Assembly (NCBI GenBank): GCA_963660485.1
Contig: CAVKYH010000010.1
Span: forward strand, 1-63,160
DNA length: 63,160 bases
Origin: UBA6398 sp963660485
Lineage (GTDB): Bacteria > Bacteroidota > Bacteroidia > Bacteroidales > Bacteroidaceae
Direction: 5' to 3'
Positions 26,064 to 33,563 of this stretch are shown in pieces. A program made the position numbers and the translations under genes. A model generated the notes under the pieces. The model did no database searches. It was not told the origin of the DNA and saw only the letters and a program-made list of their open reading frames with translations. The first letter of the stretch is position 1. The number at the start of each line of letters is the position of its first letter.

Positions 26064-26571
26064 ACGAAAGATATATAGCGTAGCGGCTTTTGCGCTTGTG
26101 GTTTTGCTCACAGCGTGCAGCGTGCAGTATAAATTCAATGGCGCGTCGATAAACTACGACCAGATAAAAACGATACAGATTGCCGATTTCCCGTTGCGCA
26201 CCGCTCTTGTTTGGGCACCCATGCGCTCGATGTTCAACAACCAACTGCAGGATATTTATGCCAATCAAACGCGGCTTCGTCAGGTGAAACGTAAAGGCGA
26301 TTTGCAGTTGAGCGGAGAAATTGTGGGCTACGAACAGTTCAACAAGTCGATATCTGCCGAAGGATATGCGTCGCAGGTTCAATTGAGAATGACTGTGAAC
26401 GTAAGGTTTACCAATACAAAAAATCATTCGCAAGACTTTGAACGCCGCTTCACGGCTACCAGCGAGTACAACTCCTCGCTGTCGCTTAATTCGGTGCAGG
26501 AAGATTTGGTGAATCAGATGGTAAAAGATTTGGCAGACCAGATATTCAATGCCACAGTAGCAAATTGGTGA
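26050..26571 (+). CDS. lptE: LptE-family LPS-assembly lipoprotein
   Basis: A 173-residue lipoprotein; VVLLTACS gives the lipobox with the acylated Cys at residue 23. The mature part matches the Bacteroidota LptE family (VQYKFNGASINYDQIKTIQIADFPLRTALVWAPM, a stretch seen in pieces at residues 25-58). LptE plugs the LptD barrel and helps insert lipopolysaccharide in the outer membrane. The start overlaps the activator gene by 14 bases and the stop overlaps the next start in TGATG, so this is a tightly coupled operon. Confidence 0.87.
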   Translation: MDLNKRKIYSVAAFALVVLLTACSVQYKFNGASINYDQIKTIQIADFPLRTALVWAPMRSMFNNQLQDIYANQTRLRQVKRKGDLQLSGEIVGYEQFNKSISAEGYASQVQLRMTVNVRFTNTKNHSQDFERRFTATSEYNSSLSLNSVQEDLVNQMVKDLADQIFNATVANW

Positions 26572-27323
26572 TGGAAGATACGAGTATGATTACAGCAGAA
26601 GCGACGGCGAAAAAGCCCGTAAAGACTTTGTTTGAATTGCAAGCCGAGGTGGAACGCTATCCTTTCGACCAAGCAAGCCGATTGTCGTTGCTGGAAAGAT
26701 TGTTCGCCACGCAAAATGAAACATTTGGCGCGGAATTGAAAAAAGCAGCGTTGTTCGTCCCCGACAGAAAGGTTCTTTTCTATATGATAGAGGGAGACAA
26801 GTATCGTCTTGTGCCGGAAAAAACAAAACAGAAAGCATGCGCTCCAAAACCAACGGTATCTGAAAATAATTCCGAAGACCGTACGGCAACTTTGATCGAC
26901 TGCTTTCTTGAAAAGAATCCTGACAATCAGCCCAAACGCAGGTTGACTTTGACCGACGCCGCAAGTGATTACGCTGCATACCTGGAACAGCAGGAAGAAG
27001 AAACCTTGCCGTCTTTGCCAAGTTCTGATGTGGTGGAAAAGACACCGCAAATGTCTGCAAAGAAAACCGTTGGAGAAATAAAGAAACAGGAAATCCCTTT
27101 GCCGGAACCCGTGGGAAATCCGCAGCCAACGGTAAACAACGAAAGCGAAAGCAAATATTTTACCGAAACTTTGGCGAAAATTTATATAAAACAAGGGAAA
27201 TATGAGGAGGCTGTCGAAATAATGCGCAAGCTTAGTGCTGATAATCCGAAAAAAAGTTGTTACTTTGCAGACCAAATTAGATTTCTCGAAAAAGTAGTAA
27301 TAAATAGTAAAAGCAAGAAATAA
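26571..27323 (+). CDS. TPR-like protein of the lptE-secG operon
   Basis: A 250-residue protein without signal peptide or membrane segment. The N-terminal half has a hydrophilic helix pair (TLFELQAEVERYPFDQASRLSLLERLF). The middle is low-complexity and rich in Pro, Glu and Ser. A C-terminal tetratricopeptide-like pair (YFTETLAKIYIKQGKYEEAV, EIMRKLSADNPKKSCYFADQI) is clear. It probably mediates protein contacts; no enzymatic motif is seen. Start at the ATG in TGATG with the lptE stop; the stop overlaps the secG ATG by one base. The function is unknown. Confidence 0.8.
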   Translation: MEDTSMITAEATAKKPVKTLFELQAEVERYPFDQASRLSLLERLFATQNETFGAELKKAALFVPDRKVLFYMIEGDKYRLVPEKTKQKACAPKPTVSENNSEDRTATLIDCFLEKNPDNQPKRRLTLTDAASDYAAYLEQQEEETLPSLPSSDVVEKTPQMSAKKTVGEIKKQEIPLPEPVGNPQPTVNNESESKYFTETLAKIYIKQGKYEEAVEIMRKLSADNPKKSCYFADQIRFLEKVVINSKSKK

Positions 27324-27685
27324 TGTATTCAGTATTAGTTATCCTGATGGTTGTTGTATCGATTCTTATGTGTTTTATAGTAATCATTCAAGAATCGAAA
27401 GGCGGCGGTTTGGCTTCCGGATTTGCTTCTTCTAATCAAATTATGGGCGTCCGTAAAACCACAGACTTCATTGAAAAAGCTACATGGACTTTGGCAATAG
27501 CAATTGTTGTGTTGAGCGTTGCATCTGCATACTTTGTTCCTTCGACAGAAGACCAGAAAAGTGTTGTGTTGAAAGAGAAAGCAATGCCTACAATGCCTAT
27601 GCAGCAACAGCAGAACCAACTTCCGGCAGCCGGTGCGCAACAAGGTGCAAACACAACCGCTCCTGCTGCTCCCGCTAACAAATAA
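27323..27685 (+). CDS. secG: Preprotein translocase subunit SecG
   Basis: Small inner-membrane subunit of the SecYEG channel. The 120-residue protein has two membrane helices (VLVILMVVVSILMCFIVIIQ and ATWTLAIAIVVLSVASAYFV) joined by the hallmark loop QESKGGGLASGFASSNQIMG. A C-terminal tail rich in Gln, Ala and Pro is disordered. It is the last gene of the operon with the sigma-54 activator, lptE and the TPR protein. The 83 bases to the next gene hold no clear terminator. Confidence 0.94.
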   Translation: MYSVLVILMVVVSILMCFIVIIQESKGGGLASGFASSNQIMGVRKTTDFIEKATWTLAIAIVVLSVASAYFVPSTEDQKSVVLKEKAMPTMPMQQQQNQLPAAGAQQGANTTAPAAPANK

Positions 27686-27768
27686 GTTCAGTTGAAGATA
27701 TAATCATGGATTGATTGTCATCGTTCAAAATGGCAATCTTTCTGTGTTTTAAAACAAATAGATAGGAA

Positions 27769-29112
27769 ATGAATATCGCGATAGTAGGAACAGGGTATGT
27801 GGGATTGGTTTCCGGAACATGCTTTGCCGAAATGGGAATAGACGTAACCTGTGTTGATGTGAACGAAGAGAAGGTTAGGCGTTTGAATAACGGAGAGACC
27901 ATTATTTATGAGCCGGGCCTCGATGAAATGGTGGAACGTAATCACAAAGCCGGGCGTTTGCATTTTACTACCAAGCTTACAGATTGTCTTGATTCGGTAA
28001 GTGTTGTATTCAGTGCGGTAGGAACTCCTCCCGACGAGGACGGTTCTGCAGATTTGAGCTATGTGCTTGAGGTTGCCAAGGAGATTGGGCAGAACATGAA
28101 CCATTATCTTGTGGTTGTTACCAAGAGCACAGTTCCCGTAGGTACGGCGAAAAAAGTAAAGCAAGTGATTTCAGCCGAACTTGAAAAGCGGGGGAAAAAC
28201 ATAGAGTTCGATGTGGCGAGCAATCCAGAGTTTCTAAAAGAGGGTTGCGCCGTTACCGATTTCATGAAGCCCGACAGAGTTGTAATCGGTGTCGATTCTG
28301 ATCGTGCCAAAGACATACTTTCGTCGCTATACCGTCCGTTTATGCTAAGCAAAGATCGGTTTATAATCACCGACATTCCGTCTGCCGAAATGATTAAATA
28401 CGCCGCAAATTCAATGCTTGCCACACGTATTTCGTTTATGAACGACATTGCGAATCTTTGCGAGATAGTTGGGGCGGATGTTAGCTCGGTGAGAAGGGGC
28501 ATAGGTGCCGATTCGCGAATCGGAAGCCGCTTTTTGTATCCCGGTTGTGGCTATGGCGGTTCCTGTTTTCCCAAGGATGTGAAAGCTCTTGTGCATACTG
28601 CAAAAAATGCAGGCTATGAAATGCAGGTGCTGAATGCTGTGGAGAGTGTCAACAAGAAACAAAAGGAAGTTGTTTTCGCAAAACTTAATGCTTACTACGG
28701 CAATGATTTGCGCGGCAAGCGTATTGCGATTTGGGGACTTGCGTTTAAGCCCGAAACAGACGATATGCGCGAGGCTACTTCGCTTGTTACCATTGATTTG
28801 CTTAAGCGTGCCGGCTGCGAGGTTGTGGTTTACGATCCTATAGCAATGGACGAATGTCGTCGCAGAATAGGAGATACCGTAATTTATGCCGACGATATGT
28901 ATTCTGCCTTGCATGATGCCGACGCTCTGTTGCTTCTCACCGAATGGAAACAGTTCCGTATTCCTGATTGGCAGAAAGTGAAACAGGAATTGTCGCATAG
29001 CGTTATCGTTGACGGGCGAGACATTTATGAAATTGCCGACATGAAACGTTGGGAACTTGATTATATTTCAATAGGAAGGGCTAACTTCCTTTTTGCTACA
29101 GATAAAAAATAA
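27769..29112 (+). CDS. ugd: UDP-glucose 6-dehydrogenase
   Basis: Oxidises UDP-glucose to UDP-glucuronate with two NAD, supplying capsule and polysaccharide synthesis. The 447-residue length is normal. The N-terminal NAD-binding motif is VGTGYVGLVSGTCFAEMG (6-23). The catalytic Cys266 lies in GCGYGGSCFPKDVKAL. Other typical segments are STVPVGTAKK, SNPEFLKEGCAV and WGLAFKPETDDMREA. The related UDP-ManNAc dehydrogenase has a similar fold; the Ugd assignment rests on overall resemblance. It stands alone, 83 bases after secG, and is followed by array E. Confidence 0.93.
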   Translation: MNIAIVGTGYVGLVSGTCFAEMGIDVTCVDVNEEKVRRLNNGETIIYEPGLDEMVERNHKAGRLHFTTKLTDCLDSVSVVFSAVGTPPDEDGSADLSYVLEVAKEIGQNMNHYLVVVTKSTVPVGTAKKVKQVISAELEKRGKNIEFDVASNPEFLKEGCAVTDFMKPDRVVIGVDSDRAKDILSSLYRPFMLSKDRFIITDIPSAEMIKYAANSMLATRISFMNDIANLCEIVGADVSSVRRGIGADSRIGSRFLYPGCGYGGSCFPKDVKALVHTAKNAGYEMQVLNAVESVNKKQKEVVFAKLNAYYGNDLRGKRIAIWGLAFKPETDDMREATSLVTIDLLKRAGCEVVVYDPIAMDECRRRIGDTVIYADDMYSALHDADALLLLTEWKQFRIPDWQKVKQELSHSVIVDGRDIYEIADMKRWELDYISIGRANFLFATDKK

Positions 29113-29148
29113 AGAAAATCCTGTTTCAAGCAGGGGCTTTCTGGTAAC

Positions 29149-29261
29149 GAAAAAACAGTATCGGACATCGTAAAAACGATGTCCGATACTGTTTAAACAA
29201 TGTCTGACATCGTTTAAATAATGTCAGACATTGTTTTTGCGATATCTGATGTTGTTTTCAA
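29149..29261. repeat. 21-bp-register array E (two perfect hairpins)
   Basis: Six spacers start at 29149, 29170, 29191, 29212, 29233 and 29254, each exactly 21 bp apart: GAAAAAAC, GTAAAAAC, GTTTAAAC, GTTTAAAT, GTTTTTGC, GTTTTCAA. All five words are of the GATGTCTGACATC family with point changes. Words 1 and 2 form a perfect 19-bp stem (29153-29171 with 29176-29194, loop AAAA). Words 3 and 4 form a perfect 16-bp stem (29195-29210 with 29221-29236). It lies between the convergent ugd and nitroreductase genes, where no other terminator is visible, so it may end transcription from both sides. Confidence 0.93.
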
Positions 29262-29289
29262 CGATAAGTAAAGTGTTGTTTTTCTTGCA

Positions 29290-30033
29290 TTAATATTTTA
29301 GAAAACCTTGCTTTTTGAGCGTTTCCAAAAGGGTTTTCGACATTGCTTCATTGTCATTTTTCGTATAGCGAATGTCGGTGAAAATTTGGGCAAGGGTTTC
29401 TTTTGAATTTATCTTTACAAACTCCTTGTTTTCAGGCAATGACTCCTTATAACTATAGTATTTGTCGATATCTTGCGGGGTGTAGTCGCTATAGGTCTCG
29501 CTGTGCATTATGGCTTCTACCGGCAGGCGGTCGCTTGTCTCAGGAGTCTCGTCGGGATAACCTATTGTCAGCGTGGCTACAGGGAATGTGAGTTGGGGCA
29601 GTTTCAGTATGTCGATTATTTTGTCGGGTTGATAAATTGTTGTGCCAAGGAAACAAACTCCCAAGCCTGCGTTTTCGCAAAGAATAGAGAAGGTTTGGGT
29701 GAAAAGCAAAGCATCGGTGGCTGCATTCAAAAAGGACAGCTCGTTGTCATAACCCGGAACGGCTTTGCGTTGTCCACACCATTTCACCGTGCGGTTGAAG
29801 TCGGCGCAAATTGTTACCACGGCCTGGGCTGCCATAACCATTGGCTGGTTGAAATGCATGGGGGACAATTGTTTTTTTATCTCTTCTGAACGCGATACAA
29901 CGGCACTATAGAGTTGCATGTTCCCCATTGTTTGCGTACGTTCTGCCTCTTCAAGCAGATTCTTTATGAGCTCATCGCTAAGATGTTGGGAGGAGTATTT
30001 TCTGATACTCTTGTGATTCTTTATTGTGTCCAT
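29290..30033 (-). CDS. Nitroreductase-family flavoprotein
   Basis: A 247-residue FMN-dependent oxidoreductase of the nitroreductase fold. It begins MDTIKNHKSIRKYSSQHLS, the usual phosphate-binding Arg/Ser stretch. Other family segments are ALLFTQTFSILCENAGLGVCFLG and FPVATLTIGYPDE. The C-terminal extension (DYTPQDIDKYYSYK onward) fits the NfsA/FRP-like group with NADPH preference. The physiological substrate is unknown. It is convergent with ugd, and the upstream HhH/barrel protein gene ends 11 bases before its start, so both may be on one transcript. Confidence 0.88.
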   Translation of the reverse strand: MDTIKNHKSIRKYSSQHLSDELIKNLLEEAERTQTMGNMQLYSAVVSRSEEIKKQLSPMHFNQPMVMAAQAVVTICADFNRTVKWCGQRKAVPGYDNELSFLNAATDALLFTQTFSILCENAGLGVCFLGTTIYQPDKIIDILKLPQLTFPVATLTIGYPDETPETSDRLPVEAIMHSETYSDYTPQDIDKYYSYKESLPENKEFVKINSKETLAQIFTDIRYTKNDNEAMSKTLLETLKKQGFLKY

Positions 30034-30043
30034 AATTAATAGT

Positions 30044-32101
30044 TTATATCGTTATGTTTATGCAGAAATTCAAGTCGCTTTTCGACGACGACGCAATGGC
30101 TTGCGCCCCGGTGCCGATGGTTTTTCGGTCGAAGTAATGTGTGATGCCATATTTGGCGTAGCATTTTATTTTGTTGCTGATTTTTGCGCTGCAAAGCAAA
30201 CTTGCTCTGATTCCTTCGCCGTATAAATTTGAGAAGTTGGCATAGTTGTATTTCACATTGCTTTCGTAGACGTAAATTCTCGCGGCATAGTTGCTCGTGT
30301 TGAAGTAACTCGCCGCCGAAGCCAGGGCAAATCTTTTAGTGGTGTAGTTTACCCTTTGGCTTATTGCCCAGCCGTGGTTTGTTTTCTCCTTGTCGGTCGA
30401 AGAGGAAAAGGAAAGGGTGGTTCGGGTGGTGAACTTGTTGAAAACTGCTCCCGCCTGAATCCTAACAAGGTTCTTGTTTTTGTCTGAAGAATCGTTTGTT
30501 ATATATATTGCGTCCAATTTGCGGTTGGTGAACTTCCATTCCGCCGAAACGAAATTCCCTTTTGTGTCGTGCAAATGTGCTTCAAAGAAAAGTTCCGTGC
30601 CGTTTACGGGTGCGCGATACTTGTAGGAGGGCCACGGAGAACGGAAGAAATCCGCGTAGCCTTGCAGAGTGAGCGATTTCAAAACCTCGCTTTTTACACC
30701 TAAATAGATTCCCTGTTCATTGCTTACGCGCCCGGAACTTTTGAAACACTCGGCATACGGCTGAACGTATTTCATGGAATAACTGCGGAGGATATTGACC
30801 AAAGTTGTTCGGTTTGTAGCGCGCCATTTAATGGTATTTACAAAAGCAACAGCACTGGTTTCGGAAATAGCAGCCTCTCCACGGCTTGAAATTGCCTTGT
30901 GGTTTATGGCATAGTGCAGGGAGTATGCGTGGAAATCCTTGCCGCGCATGGCATAACGGTTGTATTCCGCATTGCGCGGCGAAAGCGGTTTGTCGTAATG
31001 CGTGTAGATAGCCGAGAGGCCGAGTTTCATTATCTTTTGGTCGTATGAAAAATCGCCGCCAAAGGTCAAGTCGTTCAAATTACCCCTGCGTTTCTGTTCG
31101 GGAATGGTGCGGTGATATCCGTTGTTTGTAATCGAGGTAACGTTGTTGCTGTCGTTTATCACGGCATCGTTTGGCTTGTAGGAAACAAAGGCTGTTGTCA
31201 GAAATTTGCCCAATCTTAAACTGCCGGCAATGCCTCTGAAAAAATCGCGTTCCGAATAAGAAGTGTGCGGAGTTATTATGCTGCGGTTGTTATAGTAGGA
31301 GAGCGCGATTTTCTTGCCCGAAAAATATTGGTTTCCTGCTATCAGTCCCTCGCCGAGGTTTATCCGGTAGTCGCCAAGCGTGAGAGTGTATTTCCCGTTC
31401 TTTTGTTTTCTGAAGATATGGAATGAATATGAATCGAAGAGCGTGTTTCCTCTGCACGCAAAGGGTTCTCCTGCATCTTTCTCGGCAGATATTCCGTATT
31501 TCAACTCGTCTTTGTAATTATATGAGTATTTGAAAGCTGCACGGTTTTTGTCGCCGAGATATTTATTGTTGTCGTTGAGCGAATTGTCTTTGTATCCGGC
31601 GGCAGTATATAGCGGCGTCGCAAAGTTTACGGCTATATCGTGGCGACCGTTGAGTATTAGTTTTTTTGCGTCGGGCTTTGTGGCTTTTACGGGTCTGCAT
31701 ACGAGAAAAGCCGTGAGCAGGAAGCGCGTTTGATAATCGATGCGCGGAACAAGGGAAAGCTCGCCGAGCGAAAGCAACGGGCCGTATTTTGAAACGTAAC
31801 TTAGAATGGAATCGACTTGAACGGGAGAAATGAATGGTAAGTCCAGAAGTTCGTCGCGTGAAGCCGTATTTATGTCAAAAGGATTGTCGTGTATTGCGCG
31901 GAGTGCGTCGAGCCGTTCTTCGCTGAGGCTTTGTGTTTCGTTGTCGTCGAAGTATGAGGTGGAGAATATTTCCACAAATTCGTCCCAGGTGCATGTTCGC
32001 ATTCCGTATGTGCCTATGTTGTTGCCCTGCAAGGTTTGTGCGGAAACTTGCAATGCGGTGAAGAACAGGCAGAGTAGGGCGATGTGGAATTTCTTGGGCA
32101 T
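30044..32101 (-). CDS. Outer-membrane barrel-like protein with helix-hairpin-helix repeats
   Basis: A 685-residue exported protein. The start MPKKFHIALLCLFFTALQVSAQ is a signal peptide. Residues ~50-130 contain two helix-hairpin-helix units of the ComEA type (FDINTASRDELLDLPFISPVQVDSIL and YGPLLSLGELSLVPRI). The long remainder is beta-rich with alternating aromatic residues, as in outer-membrane barrels (YGISAEKD, YTLTLGDYRINLGEG). This architecture is common in Bacteroidota but its function is not established; a role in DNA binding at the surface is only a guess. I use the ATG at 32101 because the upstream extension enters a hairpin. Confidence 0.78.
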   Translation of the reverse strand: MPKKFHIALLCLFFTALQVSAQTLQGNNIGTYGMRTCTWDEFVEIFSTSYFDDNETQSLSEERLDALRAIHDNPFDINTASRDELLDLPFISPVQVDSILSYVSKYGPLLSLGELSLVPRIDYQTRFLLTAFLVCRPVKATKPDAKKLILNGRHDIAVNFATPLYTAAGYKDNSLNDNNKYLGDKNRAAFKYSYNYKDELKYGISAEKDAGEPFACRGNTLFDSYSFHIFRKQKNGKYTLTLGDYRINLGEGLIAGNQYFSGKKIALSYYNNRSIITPHTSYSERDFFRGIAGSLRLGKFLTTAFVSYKPNDAVINDSNNVTSITNNGYHRTIPEQKRRGNLNDLTFGGDFSYDQKIMKLGLSAIYTHYDKPLSPRNAEYNRYAMRGKDFHAYSLHYAINHKAISSRGEAAISETSAVAFVNTIKWRATNRTTLVNILRSYSMKYVQPYAECFKSSGRVSNEQGIYLGVKSEVLKSLTLQGYADFFRSPWPSYKYRAPVNGTELFFEAHLHDTKGNFVSAEWKFTNRKLDAIYITNDSSDKNKNLVRIQAGAVFNKFTTRTTLSFSSSTDKEKTNHGWAISQRVNYTTKRFALASAASYFNTSNYAARIYVYESNVKYNYANFSNLYGEGIRASLLCSAKISNKIKCYAKYGITHYFDRKTIGTGAQAIASSSKSDLNFCINITI

Positions 32102-32110
32102 AGTGTAAGC

Positions 32111-32143
32111 AATGCGAGGCACCTTGGTTTGGTGCCTCGCGTT
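32111..32143 (-). promoter_or_regulatory. Intercistronic hairpin between kinase-like and HhH genes
   Basis: GCGAGGCACC (32114-32123) pairs with GGTGCCTCGC (32131-32140), extended by flanking A/T pairs with one wobble, around a 7-base loop. It begins 4 bases after the kinase-like stop and ends 9 bases before the next ATG. No U run follows in the direction of transcription, so it looks like an mRNA processing or translation-control element more than a terminator. Confidence 0.55.
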
Positions 32144-32147
32144 GTTG

Positions 32148-33242
32148 TCAGTTGAGTGAGGATATATATTCCTTCATGTCGTTTTCTTGTTGTTCGGCGC
32201 TCAGGAACAGTTTGAACTGCGCCTTGGCCCTCACCAGATTGTGTTCGGGATATTCGGTGCGGAAATAGGTGTCGCCGTTGAGATAGTCGGCAAGGAATCT
32301 CACAGCCTGCATATAGGGGAAGAGTTCTGCTGCATAGGGCAGATTGTCTTTCTCTATGGGTGTGAGGAATGCGCTTGCGGTTTTGAGGTATCCTTTGGTG
32401 AATGCCTTGAATATCTCGAGATTGAAATTTACTTTGCTTAGATCCGGTTCGTCTTCTTTTGAAGTGTTGGCGGCATAGCGCAGAAAATCGCCGAAATCGG
32501 AGAATATGTAGCTTGGCATCACTGTGTCGAGGTCGATGACGCACAAAACTTTGTCGGTATGGGCATCAAACATCATGTTGTTGACTTTTGTGTCGCAGTG
32601 GCAGATACGTTTCGGGAGTTTTCCCTCTCTGTGCAGGCGTTCGGCGAGAGTCATTTTCTCGGCGCGGCTTTCTATTTCGTCTATAAAGTCTTTCACGCCT
32701 TCCGCTCTCCCCGACAGGTTGTCTTTCACGGCATCGCGGAGTTGTTGCAAGCGGAATTCCATGTTGTGGAAGTCTTTGATAGTTTCTCCAAGTTCCACGG
32801 GAATGTCGGCAAGCATGGCTTCGAAATCGCCGAATGCCTCGCCAACGGTGTAGGAACTTTCGGGGGTAACGGCTTCTTTGGTTATGGCATCTGGAATAAA
32901 GACCATAATGCGCCAGTATTTCCCTGATTCAAACAGATAGTATTTTTCGTTCTCGTCTTTTAGCGGAACAAAGCGCAGACATTTGCGTTCGATGTCGGTT
33001 TCGCCGGCATCGGTGAGTTTCTTGCGGATATGGTTGGTTACGGCAATGATGTTGCGCATAAGCAAGTCGATATCGGGGAAAACTGCGTGGTTGATGCACT
33101 GCAACACATAGTCGGGCGCATCGTCGTGCGTGGTTACTTTGTAGGTAGAGTTGATTAAACCGTTGCCAAGGGGTTTGATGTCTTCAACATTTCCGGCGAT
33201 GGCAAATTTGCTTACGATAGTTTTTAGGATTTCCAGTTCCAT
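32148..33242 (-). CDS. Phosphotransferase-family kinase, N-acetylhexosamine kinase-like
   Basis: A 364-residue cytoplasmic kinase with the aminoglycoside-phosphotransferase fold. The catalytic loop is HCDTKVNN (215-222) and the metal site VIDLDT (236-240). The N-terminal lobe has LGNGLINSTYKV, a nucleotide loop. The DLDTVMPSY region resembles N-acetylhexosamine 1-kinases (NahK) that salvage GlcNAc or GalNAc, common in Bacteroidales, so a sugar substrate is likely; an aminoglycoside role is not implied. The ATG at 33242 gives MELEILKTIVSKF; the open frame beyond it crosses the promoter. The gene is probably first in a unit with the HhH and nitroreductase genes. Confidence 0.82.
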   Translation of the reverse strand: MELEILKTIVSKFAIAGNVEDIKPLGNGLINSTYKVTTHDDAPDYVLQCINHAVFPDIDLLMRNIIAVTNHIRKKLTDAGETDIERKCLRFVPLKDENEKYYLFESGKYWRIMVFIPDAITKEAVTPESSYTVGEAFGDFEAMLADIPVELGETIKDFHNMEFRLQQLRDAVKDNLSGRAEGVKDFIDEIESRAEKMTLAERLHREGKLPKRICHCDTKVNNMMFDAHTDKVLCVIDLDTVMPSYIFSDFGDFLRYAANTSKEDEPDLSKVNFNLEIFKAFTKGYLKTASAFLTPIEKDNLPYAAELFPYMQAVRFLADYLNGDTYFRTEYPEHNLVRAKAQFKLFLSAEQQENDMKEYISSLN

Positions 33243-33268
33243 GTTATTCTTTGTTAGTTTGTTCTTTT

Positions 33269-33277
33269 GCAAATGTA
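33269..33277 (-). promoter_or_regulatory. -7 box for the kinase-like gene
   Basis: On the minus strand this reads TACATTTGC, matching TAnnTTTGC, 27 bases before the ATG at 33242. No clear -33 element is seen. Confidence 0.5.
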
Positions 33278-33390
33278 CGTAAAAACGATGAGAATGCCTA
33301 TTTTGCCGTGAATAAAATACTTCGTACAGTACGATAGAGTGGGGCTTGTTTTGAACTTTGTAACACATTGTAAATCAGATGTGCTTTTTC

Positions 33391-33524
33391 GTGAAAACGA
33401 GGTCTGATATAATTTAAATTCCAAGGCATCTAATTTAAATTAGGTCTGACATAGTTTTTGCGATGTCAGATGTCGTTTTTTCGAAGCCTGATGTTTTTTT
33501 CAAAAAGGTGCCTTGTTATTTTTT
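33391..33524. repeat. 21-bp-register array F
   Basis: The longest array: spacers start at 33391, 33412, 33433, 33454 and 33475, then less sharply at 33496 and 33517. The words include GAGGTCTGATATA, TCCAAGGCATCTA, TAGGTCTGACATA, GATGTCAGATGTC and GAAGCCTGATGTT. The last word contains GCCTTGT, displaced by one base. Its TTG (33513-33515) is also placed as the -33 element of the following promoter, so the array touches a promoter here. It lies in the divergent gap between the kinase-like and DUF6377 genes; 33278-33390 holds nothing else I can name. Confidence 0.88.
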
Positions 33525-33541
33525 CTACTTCGTATTTTTGC
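33513..33541 (+). promoter_or_regulatory. Promoter of the DUF6377 regulator gene
   Basis: TATTTTTGC (33533-33541) is a good -7 box. TTG (33513-33515) lies 17 bases upstream, inside the last word of array F. The ATG is 22 bases downstream. Confidence 0.55.
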
Positions 33542-33563
33542 ATTTTCAGAATAAGAGAGAAAT

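Noticed and set aside
29149..29261. The regular arrays as CRISPR arrays
   Set aside because: Repeats are only 8 bp and variable, the 13-bp words recur among sites and are not unique spacers, and no cas gene is present.
32148..33242. Aminoglycoside resistance kinase
   Set aside because: The DLDTVMPSY region and the Bacteroidales context fit sugar kinases of the NahK type better.
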